Below are positions 15,626 to 25,281 of a DNA stretch of 38,759 nucleotides, one piece after another. The notes under the pieces are model-generated. The model was not told where the DNA came from and searched no databases. It saw only the letters and a program-made list of their open reading frames with translations. The stretch comes from Bacteroidales bacterium (GTDB taxonomy: Bacteria; Bacteroidota; Bacteroidia; Bacteroidales; VadinHA17): the NCBI GenBank assembly GCA_030596125.1, contig JAUVKT010000017.1:1-38759 (forward strand), read 5' to 3'. How positions within the stretch are numbered: the first letter of the stretch is position 1; every line of letters starts with the position of its first letter. A program made the position numbers and the translations under genes.

Positions 15626-15722
15626 TAGGCAGTAGGCAGTTGGCAGTTGGCAGTTGGCAAAGGCAGTTGGCAGTTGGCAATTGGCAGTTGGCAATAGGCA
15701 ATAGGCAGTTGGCAGTTGGCAA
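15626..15722. repeat. Tandem heptamer array (T[T/A]GGCA[G/A])
   Basis: Fourteen consecutive units follow the pattern TTGGCAG, TTGGCAA, TAGGCAG or TAGGCAA. Thirteen are 7 bp and one (15661-15666) is 6 bp, 97 bp in all. GGTACC words immediately upstream (15611-15623) continue the same GG phase. It lies between recQ and the DUF5063 leader and codes for nothing that I can support. Confidence 0.9.
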
Positions 15723-15783
15723 AAGGTGTTAGAAACGGGGAGAAACGGGAAACGAAGAAGAAAAATCTGTTCTATAAATCAAC

Positions 15784-15818
15784 AGATCCCTCTCCGGCAA
15801 CTGCCGGATCGGGATGAC
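15784..15818 (-). repeat. 35-bp palindromic intergenic repeat, copy 2
   Basis: This is the second copy of the element at 224-258, in reverse orientation. It begins AGATCCCTCTCCGG and ends CGGGATGAC on the plus strand. Arms CTCCGGCA and TGCCGGAT pair around a very small loop, with outer GATCCC/GGGAT pairing. The loop and inner arms differ from copy 1 but the ends match closely. As at the first copy, a heptamer array is next to it. Confidence 0.75.
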
Positions 15819-15872
15819 AATTCAACGATTCAACAATTTTTAACTTCTTCCCACTTTAGTCACTTTTAACTT

Positions 15873-15898
15873 TAGAAGTACGGACTACGTCCCTTCTA
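15873..15898 (-). other. Stem-loop overlapping the recQ stop codon
   Basis: TAGAAG (15873-15878) and CTTCTA (15893-15898) pair, with an inner GGAC/GTCC stem. The recQ TAG stop is in the right arm. No T tract follows on the minus strand, so it is a weak candidate terminator at best; it could belong to the same low-complexity repeat region. Confidence 0.3.
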
Positions 15899-17815
15899 GC
15901 TATTCCAGGATAACAGATTATTTTCATCACTCCGGATTTTGTCGTGATCGAGTAACCATCGTACTACCTTAATCGTTTTCTGATCATCTCCTCCAACCAT
16001 CCTGACAATTTCATCAATTGCGATACTGGTGCTTCCGAGCAGACGTTTAACCTCTCCCAGGATCATATCAAATTCATACTTGCTAAGATCAAGTTCGTTC
16101 CTGCTCAGACATACATCACACTTTCCACAACGTTCCGAATCCTGTCCAAAATAATCAAGGATCAATGAGGGCCTGCATCTTGTTTCTGAGCCAACATAAC
16201 CGAGCATCCTCCCAAGCCTTATTTCAAACTTGTCTTTCACACCGGAATGATTTTCAGGACTGATACGTAATGATTTACGATCGAGTCGTTCCTCTGAAAA
16301 TATTATCAGGGCACTCTTTTTGCCGGGAATGTATTTTATAATATCGTGAGAACTGAGGTGAGTCATAAATTTATATACTGCATCGCGGGTTAATCCCGAC
16401 TTTTTGGATAAAAAGTCTTCATTTACAGCAACATAATCGGTAAAAAGTCCGGTATATGATCTCAGGATCAACTTGATAAAACCATCGAGGGCAACATTTG
16501 CTACCTGGAATTTATAAAGATCATCTCTGTTAACAATAAAATTTACCCTTGAAGGATTATTAAGTTCTTCGGTAAGTTCCAGGTAACCCTCCTTTTCAAG
16601 GAACCTAATACTGTTATATACTTCACTAACAGAAAGTCTGTAGTGTGTTACAAACCTACCAAGATCAAAATCATACACATTATTTTTTCCGCCACCGATA
16701 GGAATTTTAAGATAATTACAAAGCATTTCATAAATATCTTTGATCTTATCAACCGGAGGAAAGCTGGTACGCACCCTGTCTTTTGCCCTGCTGATATCAG
16801 AATTGTTATAAAGCAGTACCGCCCATGCCTTCTTACCATCCCTGCCGGCTCTACCGCTCTCCTGATAATAAGATTCTATAGAGTCAGGTATATCCCAGTG
16901 TATAACAAAACGTACATCCTCTTTATCGATACCCATTCCAAATGCATTGGTCGATACAATGATCCTTGTTTTTCGTCCCATCCATTCATTCTGCCTGGCA
17001 TCCCTTAATTCCCTGCTCAGGCCTGCATGATAGAAACCGGCAGATATTTTATTGGTCATAAGAAACTGTGCTATCTCTTTCGATTTTTTACGGCTCCTGA
17101 CATAAATGATACCCTGCCCTTTAACTTTCTCAACTGTTCTCAGGATATATGACTCCTTATCTTCTATCTTCCTTACCAGATAAACAATATTCTCTCTTTC
17201 AAAACCCGACTTAAAAACAGTTGTCCCCCTGAACTTAAGTTTACTTAGAATATCTTCAACAACCGGAGGAGTAGCGGTTGCCGTAAGTGCAAGGAAAGGA
17301 ACCTTTTCGGGTAATAACTCCCTCAAATCGGAAATTTTTAAATAAGAGGGTCTGAAATCATAACCCCATTGAGATATGCAGTGAGCCTCATCTACTGCTA
17401 CAAGGGTAATATTCATCCTTACTACCCTGTTTCTGAACATCTCAGAAGATATCCTCTCAGGGGAGATATAAAGGAATTTATAATCACCATAGATACAGTT
17501 ATCAAGTGCAATACTAATCTCATCCTTCATCATTCCTGAATGAACCATTACTGCCCTGATGTCCATCTTCTTAAGCTTATCAACCTGATCTTTCATTAAG
17601 GCAATCAATGGAGTGATAACCAGGCATATACCATCTGAACCGAGAGCAGGCACCTGGAAAGTAATCGATTTTCCCCCTCCGGTAGGTAACAGTCCCAGAG
17701 TATCTTTCCCAGCCTCTACTGATCTTATTATTTCTTCCTGCAGCGGACGGAAAGAGGTAAATCCCCAATACCTGGTCAGTATTCTCTTATGATCATCAGT
17801 ATTACCCATAACCAT
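15896..17815 (-). CDS. recQ: ATP-dependent DNA helicase RecQ
   Basis: The 639-aa product has the helicase core of RecQ: the Q-motif region SFRPLQEEII, Walker A LPTGGGKS (Lys49), DEAH in VAVDEAHCISQWGYDFRPSY, LTATATPP and the motif VI segment YYQESGRAGRDG. The Zn-binding RecQ-Ct region is present with Cys residues in CRPSLILDYFGQDSERCGKCDVC, followed by a winged-helix-like part and a short C-terminus. No HRDC domain is evident, which is common in Bacteroidota RecQ. It unwinds DNA 3' to 5' in recombination and repair. The ATG at 17815 is first in frame; Met3 is an equally possible start. It is divergent from guaB. Confidence 0.95.
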   Translation of the reverse strand: MVMGNTDDHKRILTRYWGFTSFRPLQEEIIRSVEAGKDTLGLLPTGGGKSITFQVPALGSDGICLVITPLIALMKDQVDKLKKMDIRAVMVHSGMMKDEISIALDNCIYGDYKFLYISPERISSEMFRNRVVRMNITLVAVDEAHCISQWGYDFRPSYLKISDLRELLPEKVPFLALTATATPPVVEDILSKLKFRGTTVFKSGFERENIVYLVRKIEDKESYILRTVEKVKGQGIIYVRSRKKSKEIAQFLMTNKISAGFYHAGLSRELRDARQNEWMGRKTRIIVSTNAFGMGIDKEDVRFVIHWDIPDSIESYYQESGRAGRDGKKAWAVLLYNNSDISRAKDRVRTSFPPVDKIKDIYEMLCNYLKIPIGGGKNNVYDFDLGRFVTHYRLSVSEVYNSIRFLEKEGYLELTEELNNPSRVNFIVNRDDLYKFQVANVALDGFIKLILRSYTGLFTDYVAVNEDFLSKKSGLTRDAVYKFMTHLSSHDIIKYIPGKKSALIIFSEERLDRKSLRISPENHSGVKDKFEIRLGRMLGYVGSETRCRPSLILDYFGQDSERCGKCDVCLSRNELDLSKYEFDMILGEVKRLLGSTSIAIDEIVRMVGGDDQKTIKVVRWLLDHDKIRSDENNLLSWNS

Positions 17816-17871
17816 TAACTGAAGCTATCCAAAATTTTGTGAAACAACTAATTGGTGCAATGCTTCCTATA

Positions 17872-17879
17872 CAAAAATA
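17872..17879 (-). promoter_or_regulatory. Candidate -7 element for recQ
   Basis: On the minus strand the octamer reads TATTTTTG, matching TAnnTTTG, 56 bp before the recQ start. No TTG lies at the usual distance upstream. Confidence 0.4.
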
Positions 17880-17929
17880 GTAACTGTATTTCAATTTTTT
17901 ATACAGATTCAAAAATTAAAATCTCTTTT

Positions 17930-17958
17930 CTGGCTGTCGCTATTTTTTTGTAACTTTG
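17930..17958 (+). promoter_or_regulatory. Candidate guaB promoter
   Basis: TAACTTTG at 17951-17958 is a perfect -7 box, followed by GCC and a start near 17965. A partial -33 (CTG at 17930-17932, spacer 18) is present. The guaB ATG is 28 bp downstream of the box. I see no riboswitch-like fold in the short leader. Confidence 0.55.
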
Positions 17959-17986
17959 CCCATCAAAAATTAAAACAATTCCGGCT

Positions 17987-19453
17987 ATGTCGTTTATTGA
18001 TGATAAGGTACAAATGGAAGGTATTACTTTTGATGACGTACTGCTTATTCCATCCTATTCAAATGTACTTCCAAGAGAGGTAGATTTAAGGACCAGATTT
18101 ACAAAGAATATTGAGATCAACACACCTATCGTTTCAGCAGCCATGGATACTGTCACTGAAGCTGACCTGGCAATAGCAATTGCCCGTGAAGGTGGTATAG
18201 GTGTTATTCATAAGAATATGTCGATTGAGAAACAGGCTCAGCATGTGAAAAGGGTAAAAAGAGCTGAAAATGTTATGATCCACGACCCTGTAACAATCGG
18301 AAAGAAAGAAACTGTTTCGGATGCCATTAACCTTATGACAGAGTTTAAGATAGGAGGCATACCGGTAATTGACAGCAATGGAGTGCTTATAGGTATTGTA
18401 ACGAACAGGGACCTCAGGTTTGAAAATGATATGACAAAAAAGATCTCCGAAATTATGACGGTTGATCTGATTACTACAAACCAGGCTGCAAATCTTGCTG
18501 ATGCATCAGCTATTCTTCAAAATCACAAGATAGAAAAGCTGCCTATCGTTGATGAAAAGGGCAAACTAGCCGGACTAATAACATATAAAGACATAACTAA
18601 AGCTAAAGACAGGCCAATTTCCAGTAAAGATGCACAGGGCAGACTGAGGGTTGCTGCAGCAATCGGGATTGCAGCCGACACTCTTGACAGGGCAAAAGCC
18701 CTGATAGAAGTACATGTTGATGCTCTTTCAATAGATACAGCCCATGCTCACACCGAAAATGTAATTAAAGTCCTGAAAGCTGTCAAAAAAAATCATCCTG
18801 AGATAGATGTAATTGCAGGTAATGTTGGAACTGCTGAGGCAGCTTTGATGCTTGCAGCTGAGGGCGCTGATGCAATAAAAGTTGGTATCGGTCCGGGATC
18901 AATTTGTACAACACGTATAATTGCCGGAGTTGGAGTCCCTCAGCTTTCTGCCATATATGAGGTCGCCAAAGCACTTAAAGGATCAGGTATTCCGGTGATT
19001 GCTGATGGAGGGATCAGATATTCCGGGGATATGGTTAAAGCTTTCGCAGCAGGTGCCGACTCAATTATGGCAGGATCACTCTTTGCCGGTGTTGAGGAAT
19101 CGCCCGGAGAAACTATTATTTTTAGCGGCAGAAAATTCAAATCATACAGGGGTATGGGTTCTATAGAGGCTATGCAACATGGTTCAAAAGACAGATATTT
19201 TCAGGATATTGAAGATGATATTAAGAAACTTGTTCCTGAAGGTATTGCTGCCAGAGTTCCGTATAAAGGAACACTTAATGAAGTGATTTACCAGCTGACA
19301 GGCGGACTGAGAGCAGGAATGGGCTATTGTGGTTCTAAAAATATGGAAAAGCTGAAAGAGGCTAAATTTATCAGAATTACACAATCAGGGGTAATTGAAA
19401 GTCACCCACATGATGTAACAATTACAAGGGAAGCACCTAACTACAGCCGATAA
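17987..19453 (+). CDS. guaB: Inosine-5'-monophosphate dehydrogenase
   Basis: The 488-aa product is a full-length IMPDH, which oxidises IMP to XMP with NAD+, the committed step of GMP synthesis in the cytoplasm. The N-terminus [23 protein letters not shown] is diagnostic. Two CBS domains occupy about residues 95-205 and probably bind purine nucleotides as regulators. The catalytic loop GPGSICTTR has Cys307, and the phosphate-binding region [10 protein letters not shown], the GSLFAG motif and the flap (RYFQDIE...[13 protein letters not shown]) are all present. No truncation is seen. The parvulin gene starts 21 bp after the stop and may be co-transcribed. Confidence 0.97.
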   Translation: MSFIDDKVQMEGITFDDVLLIPSYSNVLPREVDLRTRFTKNIEINTPIVSAAMDTVTEADLAIAIAREGGIGVIHKNMSIEKQAQHVKRVKRAENVMIHDPVTIGKKETVSDAINLMTEFKIGGIPVIDSNGVLIGIVTNRDLRFENDMTKKISEIMTVDLITTNQAANLADASAILQNHKIEKLPIVDEKGKLAGLITYKDITKAKDRPISSKDAQGRLRVAAAIGIAADTLDRAKALIEVHVDALSIDTAHAHTENVIKVLKAVKKNHPEIDVIAGNVGTAEAALMLAAEGADAIKVGIGPGSICTTRIIAGVGVPQLSAIYEVAKALKGSGIPVIADGGIRYSGDMVKAFAAGADSIMAGSLFAGVEESPGETIIFSGRKFKSYRGMGSIEAMQHGSKDRYFQDIEDDIKKLVPEGIAARVPYKGTLNEVIYQLTGGLRAGMGYCGSKNMEKLKEAKFIRITQSGVIESHPHDVTITREAPNYSR

Positions 19454-19474
19454 ACCGCATAAATCATACAAGTT

Positions 19475-21442
19475 ATGAGAACCAAATCGCCACTGATTAC
19501 TATCCTCATATCAGTAATAGTAATTCCCTGTTTATTTGGCCAGGAAAACAATGACAGAAAAATTCTGCTTGACATTAATGGCAACAAGATTACAAGGGGT
19601 GAATTCATGTGGTTGTATGAAAAGAATAATTCAGGAGGTACTCATAGCAGTATTGATGACTATCTCCAGATGTTTATAAATTTCAAACTGAAGGTTGAAG
19701 CTGCCAATGAGGCCGGAATTGACAAAAGTGTAAGTTTCAAACGCGAATTAACAGGATACAGAAAACAGCTGGCCCGAAACTACCTTACTGATCAGGATAT
19801 AAAGGAAGAATTGCTCAAAAAAGCCTATGAGAGATCGAAAGAAGAGATAAATGCTTACCACATTCTGATTAAATGTCCGGCTGATGCCAGCCCCGCTGAT
19901 ACTATGAGTGCATGGAGTAAAGCAGGAAATATAAGAGAACGTATCCGCCTTGGCGAACCATTCGAAGCAGTTGCGAGAGGAGCATCAGACGATCCTTCAG
20001 TAAGAATTAACGGAGGAAATCTTGGATACTTCACCGTATTCCAGACTCCAATTACATTTGAAAATAAAGTCTACGGAATGAAGCCCGGAGCACTCTCAAA
20101 ACCAATACGCACTGCAGACGGCTATCATATCATAAAAGTTCAGAACAGAAGACAAAACAGCGGTAGAATAAAAACAGCACATATAATGAAGGTAACTCCT
20201 CCGGGCATAACACCCGGACAGAAGGAAAAAGCCAGTGAACAGATTGATAGTCTGTACAAAATGTTACTTTCAGGTGCCGACTTCTCAAAACTGGCAAAGG
20301 AGTTCAGTGATGATAAAGGAACCTCCGGGAATGGAGGTAAGTTACCCTGGTTTGGCACAGGAGAAATGATTTTTGAATTTTCCGAAGAGGCATTCAGACT
20401 GATGCATAACGGTGATTTTTCACAACCGGTTCAGACTGTTTACGGATGGCACATTATAAAAAGAATTGATAAACAATCACCCCTACCCTACAGCGAGGCC
20501 CGAAAAAATCTTGAAAGTAAGCTAAGTCAGTCATATCTTGCATCAGTTACGAGAAAATCTTTTGCTACCCGCCTTAAAACCGAATATAACTACAAGGTTA
20601 ATAATGTAATACTTGAATGGTTTAATACGATAGCAGACTCAACATTCAGGTCGGGAACCTACAACTGGAATACGAAACATATCCCCACAGAAACTCTGTA
20701 CAGTTTTGCCGGAGTAACCTGTAGTGCTGCAGATTTTGCCGATTATATCAACAGAGTTGGAAACAGGGCCCCATTATCTGATTCAATATCATTTATTAAT
20801 TCCCTGCTTGATCAAAAATCATACGATGATCTTATTAAGTATGAAGACTCCATTCTCGAAACCAAATACAGCGATTTTGGATACCTTATTAATGAGTTCC
20901 ACGACGGAATCCTTCTTTTTGAGATTTCTGACTCTATGATATGGTCAAGATCAATGAATGATACTTCTGGTCTGATGAAATACTATGAGACACGTAAAAA
21001 CGAATTTATGAGAGATGAGGCTATTAAAGCCAAAATATACACCATTTCAAACAAAGCCGGAAAAAACAGAACTAAAAAACTGATCAAAACGGTAAAAAAA
21101 TATTATCACAGGGATAATGGCGACCATACAATAATTGAACTTTCAATATTTAACACTGATACACTTATTTCTATTACAGAGGACGTTTATACAAAAGGAT
21201 CAAACCATCTGACAGACCAGGTAAAATGGACAAAAGGATTAAGTCAGGTGACAGACAAAACAGGGACTCATGAGATCTATATTTCATCTGTAACTGAAGC
21301 TAAACCGGTTGAATTTGAAGAGGCAAAACCGCTTATCATTGATGGCTACCAGAAATTTCTTGAATCGGAATGGCTGAAACAATTACATTTGAAATACAAC
21401 GTTATAGTTTACGATGATGTACTGAAAACAATTAAACATTAA
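19475..21442 (+). CDS. Periplasmic parvulin-type peptidyl-prolyl isomerase with two PPIase domains
   Basis: The 655-aa protein starts with a signal peptide (LITILISVIVIPCLFGQ). Residues about 30-120 resemble the SurA N-terminal chaperone region. A first parvulin domain spans about 127-228 (AYHILIKCPADA ... GGNLGYFTVFQ ... DGYHIIKVQNRR). A second spans about 235-345 (KTAHIMKVTPPG ... SDDKGTSGNGGKLPWFGTGEM ... YGWHIIKRID). The remaining 300 residues are mostly helical. Such proteins fold outer-membrane proteins in the periplasm. It heads a run of three SurA-like genes and an OstA-like gene, which supports an outer-membrane biogenesis role. The stop is 5 bp before the next start. Confidence 0.9.
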   Translation: MRTKSPLITILISVIVIPCLFGQENNDRKILLDINGNKITRGEFMWLYEKNNSGGTHSSIDDYLQMFINFKLKVEAANEAGIDKSVSFKRELTGYRKQLARNYLTDQDIKEELLKKAYERSKEEINAYHILIKCPADASPADTMSAWSKAGNIRERIRLGEPFEAVARGASDDPSVRINGGNLGYFTVFQTPITFENKVYGMKPGALSKPIRTADGYHIIKVQNRRQNSGRIKTAHIMKVTPPGITPGQKEKASEQIDSLYKMLLSGADFSKLAKEFSDDKGTSGNGGKLPWFGTGEMIFEFSEEAFRLMHNGDFSQPVQTVYGWHIIKRIDKQSPLPYSEARKNLESKLSQSYLASVTRKSFATRLKTEYNYKVNNVILEWFNTIADSTFRSGTYNWNTKHIPTETLYSFAGVTCSAADFADYINRVGNRAPLSDSISFINSLLDQKSYDDLIKYEDSILETKYSDFGYLINEFHDGILLFEISDSMIWSRSMNDTSGLMKYYETRKNEFMRDEAIKAKIYTISNKAGKNRTKKLIKTVKKYYHRDNGDHTIIELSIFNTDTLISITEDVYTKGSNHLTDQVKWTKGLSQVTDKTGTHEIYISSVTEAKPVEFEEAKPLIIDGYQKFLESEWLKQLHLKYNVIVYDDVLKTIKH

Positions 21443-21447
21443 ACTCT

Positions 21448-22296
21448 ATGAAGAATTACCTTACTATACTTATTCTTCTAATAATCAGTGCCAGCTGTTC
21501 CAATTTTAATGGCAACAGTAACAGGCAGGCAGTTGCCAGAGCTGATGAAGAATATCTCTACAGGGATGAACTACCTCCTCTCTTCAATAACGGTATAACC
21601 AGGGAAGACAGCATAAGTATAGTCAGAAATTATATCGACAGGTGGATAAAGCGTCAATTAATACTTTCACGGGCTGAGATCAACCTGACAGAAGAGTATA
21701 AGTCGGAAATGGATCAGAAAATTGAGGAGACCAGGGAAAATCTGCTTATATATCAGTATCAGCAACAGATGATGTTGCAGAGGATGGACACAACAGTTAC
21801 CGAAGAGAAGATTCAGTCATATTATGACGAAAATATTCAAAACTTCAACCTTTCCTACCCGCTTGTTAAGGCACTTTTTATCAAAATCCCCATAGAGGCA
21901 CCAAATATCGACAGGGTAAGAGTATGGTATAAGTCTTACAACCAGGAAAATCTTCAAAACCTTGAGAGTTATTGCTATCAGTTTGCCGATAAATTTGATG
22001 ACTTCGGGGAAAACTGGATTAATATATCACATCTTTTAAGGGTATTACCTGAAGATATTGGCAGAAGTGATCGCTTTCTAAGGAATAATTCACATTTTGA
22101 AACCTCAGATTCACTATACTACTATTTTGTAAATATCAGGGATTTCAGGTTACGTGGGGCTGTGGCTCCTATAGAGTATGTGAGCGGTGATATTAAAAAT
22201 ATCATACTTAATAACCGTAAAATAGATTTTCTGCAGATCCTTGAAAATGGAATATATAACGAGGCACTTAAAGATAACTCTTTTAAAATATACTAA
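21448..22296 (+). CDS. Lipoprotein related to SurA-type chaperones, no PPIase domain visible
   Basis: The 282-aa protein has a lipoprotein signal peptide ending in ISASC (Cys17). The region from about 30 to 130 follows the SurA/PpiC N-terminal layout: VARADEEYLYRDELPPLF, then a helical stretch with WIKRQLILSRAEINL and NLLIYQYQQQMM, and a YYDENIQNF segment. After that, the parvulin motifs (HIL..., GG.LG, GFHII) that the neighbours carry are absent. I infer a chaperone-type partner without isomerase activity. It is sandwiched between two parvulin genes, 5 bp after the first. Confidence 0.7.
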   Translation: MKNYLTILILLIISASCSNFNGNSNRQAVARADEEYLYRDELPPLFNNGITREDSISIVRNYIDRWIKRQLILSRAEINLTEEYKSEMDQKIEETRENLLIYQYQQQMMLQRMDTTVTEEKIQSYYDENIQNFNLSYPLVKALFIKIPIEAPNIDRVRVWYKSYNQENLQNLESYCYQFADKFDDFGENWINISHLLRVLPEDIGRSDRFLRNNSHFETSDSLYYYFVNIRDFRLRGAVAPIEYVSGDIKNIILNNRKIDFLQILENGIYNEALKDNSFKIY

Positions 22297-22375
22297 GCAG
22301 GCAATATACTATATAGTAGTAAAATAGAAAAATATTATTAACTGACACTGTTAACAAACAAGATTTAAGGTACAG

Positions 22376-23728
22376 ATGAAAAAGACTATACAGATTTTTA
22401 TAAGTAGCATTATACTATCCGTGATTATTACCTCCAATGTCAATTCACAACAGGTTGTAGATGCTGTAACATGTATTATTGGAGATGAGATAATATTGCT
22501 GTCTGAAATTGAGAGCCTGGTTCTGACCCAAAGAAGCATGGGAGACAAAACACCTGCAAACAAGTTAAGATGCATAATACTGGAAGATATGATGATACAG
22601 AAACTATTCCTCGACCAGGCCAGGCTGGATAGTATCATAGTAACCCAGGATGAGGTTGACAGAAGTCTCAATATGAGGCTTAATGAATTTGTTATGAGAG
22701 CAGGCTCCGAAGAGAATCTTGAGGAATACTATAATAAAAGTATGATTGAGATTAAGCGTGATTTGAGGAAAATGATGGAAAATGAACTTCTGACTCAACA
22801 GATGCAACAATCCCTCGCCAGTGATATTTCTTCTACACCTGCTGAGGTAAGGAGGTTCTTTAACAGGCTAAGCAGTGATAGTGTACCACTAATACCTGCA
22901 AAAGTGCAAATAAGCATAATTCAGATCGACCCACCTGACAATGAAGAAAACATACTTGAGGTACGTCAGAGATTACTGAATCTGCGACGCAGGATCATTG
23001 AAGGAGAAAGCTTCAGAGCACTTGCCATATTATATTCCGAAGATGATGGCTCAGCTACCCGCGGAGGAGAAATTGGCTTTATGCCACGTTCAAACCTCGA
23101 TAAAGCTTATGCTGATGAAGCTTTCAGCCTGAAAAAGAACAGTGTTTCGAGAGTGGTTGAGTCTCAGTTCGGTTTTCATATTATTGAACTTATCGCCAGG
23201 AACGGAGATTTGGTAAACACCAGGCATATTCTTATGAAACCCAAGGTTAAACCAGGGCAGATTACCGAGGCAATAAACAGACTCGACAGTATTGCAGTTC
23301 TTATCAGGAAAGACAGTCTCTCATTTGAACTGGCAGCAATCAGGTTCTCAACAGATAAAGATAGCCGACTGAACGGAGGTAGATTTGTTACAGGAGATAC
23401 CCGGGAGAATCTGATAATGATTGATAATCTTCCTCCTGATACTTACAAGGTAGTAAGGGATCTGAAAATAGGAGAAATATCGGAGGCTTTCCAGACTACA
23501 GATTCAAAAGGTAATACCATTTTCAGAATAGTAAGGCTTGATTCCCGTACTGAACCACACAGGGCAAACCTTAAAAATGATTTCACATATATTCAGGATT
23601 TGTCGCTCTCAAACAAGAGGAATGATGTTTACAACGACTGGATATTTGAAAAAATGGAAAATACATATATAAAGATCAGTGATAGTTTTAAAACATGCCA
23701 ATTCTTCAATAAAGGATGGCTGAAGTAG
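22376..23728 (+). CDS. surA: SurA-like periplasmic peptidyl-prolyl isomerase
   Basis: The 450-aa protein has a signal peptide (IQIFISSIILSVIITSNVNSQ) and then the SurA N-terminal chaperone domain (VVDAVTCIIGDEIILLSEIES ... LEDMMIQKLFLDQARLDSI). Two parvulin-like domains follow, at about 178-275 (AKVQISIIQIDPP, GGEIGFMPRSNL, FGFHIIELIAR) and 282-390 (NTRHILMKPK, LNGGRF). The length and order agree with SurA of E. coli (about 430 aa), which chaperones beta-barrel proteins to the outer membrane. The 3' end overlaps the OstA-like gene by 13 bp, a sign of co-translation. Confidence 0.88.
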   Translation: MKKTIQIFISSIILSVIITSNVNSQQVVDAVTCIIGDEIILLSEIESLVLTQRSMGDKTPANKLRCIILEDMMIQKLFLDQARLDSIIVTQDEVDRSLNMRLNEFVMRAGSEENLEEYYNKSMIEIKRDLRKMMENELLTQQMQQSLASDISSTPAEVRRFFNRLSSDSVPLIPAKVQISIIQIDPPDNEENILEVRQRLLNLRRRIIEGESFRALAILYSEDDGSATRGGEIGFMPRSNLDKAYADEAFSLKKNSVSRVVESQFGFHIIELIARNGDLVNTRHILMKPKVKPGQITEAINRLDSIAVLIRKDSLSFELAAIRFSTDKDSRLNGGRFVTGDTRENLIMIDNLPPDTYKVVRDLKIGEISEAFQTTDSKGNTIFRIVRLDSRTEPHRANLKNDFTYIQDLSLSNKRNDVYNDWIFEKMENTYIKISDSFKTCQFFNKGWLK

Positions 23729-25257
23729 GAAGGATACAGATATTAGTAATCTTAGCATTACTCTTTTTTTCTACCTCCGGACAGGTCTCTTCTCAGCAGG
23801 CAGAAAACAGTAAAAAGAAAAGGGTAGAAATCCTTCATGCCGATGAAATGATCGCCGAAGGAACCCTTAAACGCCTGGTAGGAAATGTATTTCTGAGACA
23901 TAAGGAGACTTTAATGACCTGTGACAGCGCTCACTATTTTGAAAGCGCCAACCTTGTTAATGCATTCAGCAACGTTCATATATATAAGGGAGACACACTG
24001 CACATTTATGGAGACTATCTGATATATGATTCTGATGCCGAAAATGCTGAAATAATCGATAGCGTTATCCTGATAGACAACGACACCTACCTGTACTCCG
24101 ATCATATCTTTTATAACATGATCACTGATGTTGCCGATTATAAAGATGGTGGCAGGATTATAGATGGAGAAAACCAGCTCACAAGTAAAATAGGTCTATA
24201 TTTAATAATAACTGAAATATTTCATTTTAAGGATAGTGTTAAACTGGTAAACCCCGACTATACGATGTATTCCGATACCCTTATTTACGATACAAAAACT
24301 GAGATAGCATACTTCACCGGGCCGACCGAGGTGATAGGTGACAGCCTTTATATAAAATGCGAAGAGGGGTGGTATGATACCAAACAGGATATATCACTGC
24401 TGGAAAAAGACGCTATGATTAACAATGAAAAACAGATTATCACCGGTGATTCTCTCTATTATGAGAGCGAGGAAGGGTATGGAACAGCTTTCTTCGATGT
24501 AACAATCTCAGACCTTACAAGGGATATTGTTGTAAAAGGAAATAAAGCATGGTTCTATAAAGAGCCTGAACAGTTTATGATAACCGACAGTGCACAATTT
24601 ATTCAAAAAAGTAATGATGATTTTCTATATCTTCACTCAGACACATTATGGTCGGTTACAGTTTCAGACACGATTGGTGAATTCAGGCTCCTGAAATCTT
24701 TTTTCGGATGCAGAATTTTCAGCGATGGACTCCAGGCTCAATGTGATTCTCTCTCATACTCTTTCCGGGACTCAGTTATCCGTATGTACCACCAACCAGT
24801 AATATGGTCTGATGGCGAACAGCTTACATCAGACTCGATAGCCCTCTTTACAAAAAACAGCGATATGGACCGTATGGAGTTATATAATAGTGCATTTATT
24901 ATAGAACAAGTTGATTCTATGAGGTATAATCAGATAAAGGGAAAGAATCTTTTTGGTTATTTCAGGGATAACTCCCTCTACAAGCTAGAGGTGAGGGGAA
25001 ATAGTGAAAATATCTACTTCGCTATTGAAGAGAATGAGCTGGTGAGTGTAAACCAGGCGAAATGTTCAAATATGGACATTTATCTGGAAGAGGGAGAAAT
25101 TAAGAAGATATATATGCTTCAGACCCCGGATGGGACCCTTGACCCTCCGCTACATATTATTCCGCTACTGCGCAGGCTCGAAAATTTTAAATGGTTGGAG
25201 TCAATCAGACCTAAAGACAGGTATGATATTTTCAGGAGACCGGGTGCAGACAAATAA
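23716..25257 (+). CDS. OstA-like (LptA/LptD N-domain type) LPS transport protein
   Basis: The 513-aa product begins with a signal peptide (IQILVILALLFFSTSGQVSSQ). From residue 40 it is built of repeated beta-strand pairs of the OstA/LptA jellyroll type: ILHADEMIAEG, LVGNVFLRH, MTCDSAHYFES, NVHIYKGDTLHIYGDYLIYD. It is longer than LptA and lacks the LptD barrel, the arrangement called OstA-like (OstA_2) in Bacteroidota. It probably helps carry LPS across the periplasm. The gene overlaps surA by 13 bp, and a strong hairpin follows its stop. Confidence 0.85.
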   Translation: MAEVGRIQILVILALLFFSTSGQVSSQQAENSKKKRVEILHADEMIAEGTLKRLVGNVFLRHKETLMTCDSAHYFESANLVNAFSNVHIYKGDTLHIYGDYLIYDSDAENAEIIDSVILIDNDTYLYSDHIFYNMITDVADYKDGGRIIDGENQLTSKIGLYLIITEIFHFKDSVKLVNPDYTMYSDTLIYDTKTEIAYFTGPTEVIGDSLYIKCEEGWYDTKQDISLLEKDAMINNEKQIITGDSLYYESEEGYGTAFFDVTISDLTRDIVVKGNKAWFYKEPEQFMITDSAQFIQKSNDDFLYLHSDTLWSVTVSDTIGEFRLLKSFFGCRIFSDGLQAQCDSLSYSFRDSVIRMYHQPVIWSDGEQLTSDSIALFTKNSDMDRMELYNSAFIIEQVDSMRYNQIKGKNLFGYFRDNSLYKLEVRGNSENIYFAIEENELVSVNQAKCSNMDIYLEEGEIKKIYMLQTPDGTLDPPLHIIPLLRRLENFKWLESIRPKDRYDIFRRPGADK

Positions 25258-25281
25258 AAAAAGAGGCCGCAGCCTCATTTC
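25254..25281. terminator. Bidirectional intrinsic terminator between the OstA-like and DUF2795 genes
   Basis: GAGGC (25263-25267), a CGCA loop and GCCTC (25272-25276) form a hairpin between two convergent stop codons. On the minus strand it is followed by TTTTTTTATTTG, a good U-tract for the DUF2795 gene; on the plus strand the tract ATTTC is weaker. Confidence 0.7.

Noticed and set aside
15626-15722. Possible CRISPR array
   Set aside because: Units are 7 bp with no spacers, and no cas genes are present in the window.
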